The notes under the pieces: model-generated
Told to the model about the DNA's origin: nothing
Databases searched by the model: none
The model's input: the letters and a program-made list of their open reading frames with translations, nothing else
In this document: piece after piece, positions 59,384-61,788 of the stretch
Numbering within the stretch: the stretch's first letter is position 1
How the letters are laid out: the number at the start of each line of letters is the position of its first letter
Made by a program: the position numbers and the translations under genes
Assembly: GCA_965198325.1 (NCBI GenBank)
Contig: CBDAPE010000009.1
Span: forward strand, 1-61,788
Reading direction: 5' to 3'
Source of the DNA: CBDAPE01 sp965198325
GTDB lineage: Bacteria > Pseudomonadota > Alphaproteobacteria > UBA828 > JAPUJA01
DNA: 61,788 nt

Positions 59384-60019
59384 TCAGGCGCCGGCGACCG
59401 CCGCGGCAATCGCCGTCCCGCCGGAAATGATTTCGAACCGCTTGCCGCTGGTGTTCGGCGCCTGGAGGCTTTCGACGATCACTGCCGCCACGTCGTCCCG
59501 TGCGATCTTGCCCCACTCGCCGATCGAGGAACCAAGGCGAACGCCGCCGCTGGGTTCCTCGTCGTTGAGAAAGCCCGGACAGACGATCGTGTAGTCGAGC
59601 CCGCTCTCTGCGAGATGGGCATCGGCGGCGCCCTTGGCCCGCATGTAATGGCGGATCGCCTCGCGCTGGCCCTCGGGATCGTCGGCGCCCATCGAGCTCA
59701 GCATGACGAAGCGCGCGACCCCGGCCGCGACACAGGCGTCGATCAGCCGTACGGCACCCTCCTGATCGACCGCGATGGTCTTCTCGGGGCCGGTCTTCGA
59801 GCCTGAGCCCGCGGCGAAGATAACGGCGTCCGAGCCGGCGACCGCGTCATCGAGCGGGCCTTCGAGATCCGCCAGTACGCAAGCGACGCCGATCTCGGCG
59901 AAGGCCGGCTCCTGCCCGGCATCCCGAATCATGGCACGGACCTCGTGACCGCGCGCCTTGAGCAAGCGGACGATCCGCAGTCCCGTGAGGCCGTTCGCCC
60001 CGGCGACAAGTACGATCAT
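59384..60019 (-). CDS. NAD(P)H-binding atypical SDR protein
   Basis: A 211-residue single Rossmann domain: MIVLVAGANGLTGLRIVRLL holds the GxxGxxG cofactor motif. DAVIFAAGSGSKTGPEK and RFVMLSSMGADDPEGQ follow, with a short C-terminus (KRFEIISGGTAIAAAVAGA). It matches the YwnB/HSCARG-like group of redox sensors and epimerase-type proteins without a YxxxK catalytic site. ATG 60019 is preferred to 60067 by the family start. It is divergent from the DoxX-NDH fusion gene. Confidence 0.82.
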   Translation of the reverse strand: MIVLVAGANGLTGLRIVRLLKARGHEVRAMIRDAGQEPAFAEIGVACVLADLEGPLDDAVAGSDAVIFAAGSGSKTGPEKTIAVDQEGAVRLIDACVAAGVARFVMLSSMGADDPEGQREAIRHYMRAKGAADAHLAESGLDYTIVCPGFLNDEEPSGGVRLGSSIGEWGKIARDDVAAVIVESLQAPNTSGKRFEIISGGTAIAAAVAGA

Positions 60020-60184
60020 GACTTTCTCCCCCGGCGACGGTGGGCGGGCGGGCGACACCATCACCACCGACTGACATTTAAGTGACTACAATTCGCAATA
60101 TCGTGACAGTACAAGCCGCGCCGTTTGGTGCAGCATGGGTTCTCGCACGTCGGATCGCAACCCCGACACTACGCGGAGGCTACG

Positions 60185-61788
60185 ATGGTTGAAAAACTGA
60201 TAGGGCTGGTTGGGCTGTTTCGCGGAAGTCTGCTCGTCGCCGACCGGGGCGTCGGGCCGTTCCTCGACCTCACAATCCGACTCTGGCTCGCCGGCATGTT
60301 CTGGAGCTCGGGCATCCTCAAGGTCTCCAACTGGCCGATCGCGCTGGAGCTGGCAAGCAGCGAATACCCCGTGAGCTGGCTGGATCCGGTCGCGGCCGCC
60401 TATCTGGGCGTCGCCATCGAGCTGATCTGCCCGATCTTCCTCGCATTCGGCCTGTTCACCCGGCTCGCGGCCCTGCCGTTGATCGCGCTCTCGCTCATCA
60501 CCCAGTACGAATACCTCGCACTGCCCGAACACCTGTTCTGGGCGATCCTGCTGGGCCTGATCGCCGTGCGGGGCGCCGGCGCGCTCTCGCTCGATCACCT
60601 GTTCGCCCGCGCCCTGTTCCGCAGCGCGCTTCCCGGTGTGAGCCTGGCCCAGGCCGCGATGGAGGTTCTCACCCGCTACGGCGGCTCGGGCTATCAGCTC
60701 TTCATCCGGCTGTGGATGGCGCAGATCTTCTGGGAATCCGGCCTGGTCAAGGTCCAGAGCTGGCAGACCACGCTCTTTCTGTTCGAGTACGAGTACCAGA
60801 TCCCGATCCTGGGGCCGGTGACTGCGGCCTATCTGGGGACCGCGGCCGAGCTTGCCTGCCCGGTGCTGCTCGCCTTCGGGATCGGCGCGCGATTCGCCGC
60901 CGTGCCGCTCTTCGTCATGACCTGCTTCATCCAATTCACCTATCTCGACAAGATGGAGCATTTCTACTGGATGATGCTATTCGCCCAAATCGCGCTTCGA
61001 GGCGGGGGTCATCTCTCGCTCGACTACGCCCTGTCCTGGTGGCTTGCGCGCACCGTGCCGCTGTTTACGGGCAAGCCGGCCTTCAAGCTCGACGGCCTGC
61101 CCCGAGTCGTGATCGTGGGTGCCGGATTCGGCGGCCTCGCGGCCGCCCGGGCGCTTAAACTGGTCCGCGCGCAGGTCACGGTGATCGACCGCTGGAACTA
61201 CCATCTCTTCCAGCCGTTGCTCTATCAGGTCGCGACCGCAAGCCTTTCGCCGGCCGACATCGCCTTGCCGATTCGCAGCGTCCTGCGGGACCAGTTCAAC
61301 GCGCGGGTGCTGCTCAAGACGGTCCACGGCGTCGATCCGGAGAAGAACGAGATCACCCTCGACGACCGGACAATCCCTTACGACTATCTGGTTCTCGCGA
61401 CCGGTGCGCGACATAGCTATTTCGGCAAGGACGACTGGGAGGATTTCGCCCCGGGGCTCAAGCAGGTCGACGATGCGACCGCGATCCGCCGGCGGATCCT
61501 GCAGGCCTTCGAGCAGGCCGAAATCGTCGAGGACGAGGCCGAACGGCGACGCCAGCTCACCTTCGTTATCGTTGGCGGCGGGCCGACCGGCGTCGAGCTT
61601 GCAGGTGCGATCGTCGAGCTCGCCCGATTCGGCATGGAAAAGGAGTTCCGCAATTTCGACCCGGCGGACGCTCGGGTGGTGCTCGTCCAGTCGCCCGACC
61701 GGGTGCTTCCGACGTTTCCCGAAAGCCTCTCGGAAAAGGCCCGTCGCTCGCTCGAGGAGCTCGGAGTCGAGGTGCGGGTCAAGAGCCG
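60185..61788 (+). CDS. DoxX-DoxX-NDH-2 fusion protein, 3' end outside window
   Basis: Open from an ATG at 60185 (CGCGGAGGCTACG upstream) to the right edge, ~534 codons so far. Residues ~20-155 are a DoxX-type four-helix membrane module (FLDLTIRLWLAGMFWSSGIL, KVSNWPIALELASSEYPVSW). Residues ~165-295 are a second one (FIRLWMAQIFWESGLVKVQS). From ~300 there is a type II NADH dehydrogenase/FAD domain: RVVIVGAGFGGLAAARALKL (FAD), YLVLATGARHSYFGKDDWED and FVIVGGGPTGVELAGAIVEL (NAD). It probably passes electrons from NADH to quinone, with a DoxX membrane part. No frameshift was seen across the fused domains. Confidence 0.85.
   Translation, partial: MVEKLIGLVGLFRGSLLVADRGVGPFLDLTIRLWLAGMFWSSGILKVSNWPIALELASSEYPVSWLDPVAAAYLGVAIELICPIFLAFGLFTRLAALPLIALSLITQYEYLALPEHLFWAILLGLIAVRGAGALSLDHLFARALFRSALPGVSLAQAAMEVLTRYGGSGYQLFIRLWMAQIFWESGLVKVQSWQTTLFLFEYEYQIPILGPVTAAYLGTAAELACPVLLAFGIGARFAAVPLFVMTCFIQFTYLDKMEHFYWMMLFAQIALRGGGHLSLDYALSWWLARTVPLFTGKPAFKLDGLPRVVIVGAGFGGLAAARALKLVRAQVTVIDRWNYHLFQPLLYQVATASLSPADIALPIRSVLRDQFNARVLLKTVHGVDPEKNEITLDDRTIPYDYLVLATGARHSYFGKDDWEDFAPGLKQVDDATAIRRRILQAFEQAEIVEDEAERRRQLTFVIVGGGPTGVELAGAIVELARFGMEKEFRNFDPADARVVLVQSPDRVLPTFPESLSEKARRSLEELGVEVRVKS

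Overview
The window looks like an accessory catabolic region of a high-GC, aerobic alphaproteobacterium. The evidence is an AapJQMP amino-acid transporter, a Paracoccus-type glutathione/formaldehyde enzyme (gfa), several Rieske oxygenases, non-pyrrolysine MttB-type methyl transfer, DoeA/DoeB ectoine hydrolysis and a homogentisate pathway. I cannot name a genus. No rRNA, tRNA or CRISPR array was seen.

Layout. 1-6 kb: remains of a mobile or conjugative region, with an unidentified coiled-coil gene running off the left edge, a DUF1173-like gene, a truncated BrnT toxin, a decapitated IS256-type element, an IS3-type element and three further transposase scraps. 5.7-11 kb: a nucleoside deoxyribosyltransferase-like gene and a minus-strand aapJQMP operon whose binding-protein gene is frameshifted. 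11-13.2 kb: an IS256-family element with perfect 27-bp ends, abutting a relic of a MobF relaxase. 13.4-15.5 kb: a CmcJ/NvfI-like gene and a broken GFA-domain gene, bracketed by two copies of a diverged repeat. 15.8-32.5 kb: a C1/quaternary-amine style block. It holds a CoA transferase, gfa, a broken DUF1989 gene, tandem duplicated kinases, a TIM-barrel protein, tandem duplicated Rieske oxygenases, a GlxA/GbdR-type regulator, a divergent MttB-like methyltransferase and corrinoid protein, DUF1638, a small 'virulence factor' protein, a methyltetrahydrofolate methyltransferase, a corrinoid-reactivating ASKHA ferredoxin and an enoyl-CoA hydratase. 32.6-46 kb: a third Rieske enzyme, two divergent creatinase-type M24 proteins, a broken Ldh-type dehydrogenase, a PotABCD-type transporter, a ureohydrolase, an SDR, a cyclase, a carboxymuconolactone decarboxylase-like protein and a fourth Rieske enzyme. 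46-50.3 kb: SnoaL and cupin proteins, then ectoine catabolism (doeA, doeB, convergent eutA). 50.4-52.5 kb: an ABM-domain membrane protein and an orphan GAF histidine kinase. 52.6-59.4 kb: a MarR-controlled homogentisate cluster (maiA, marR, hmgA, fumarylacetoacetase, MBL protein, FAD monooxygenase, DUF2783, DUF1330). 59.4-61.8 kb: an NAD(P)-binding protein and the start of a DoxX-DoxX-NDH-2 fusion.

How it fits together. The middle block reads as uptake and demethylation of N-methylated or guanidino osmolytes. Rieske enzymes would remove methyl groups as formaldehyde, which Gfa/glutathione handles. The MttB/corrinoid/methyl-H4folate module would move methyl groups to folate instead. A GbdR-like regulator probably acts at twin dyads in the mttB-corrinoid divergent promoter. 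The substrate is not determined by the sequence. At least six conserved genes between 10 and 37.5 kb are split by small indels. Either this is an eroding island or the sequence carries uncorrected errors, and that question affects every functional reading of the window.
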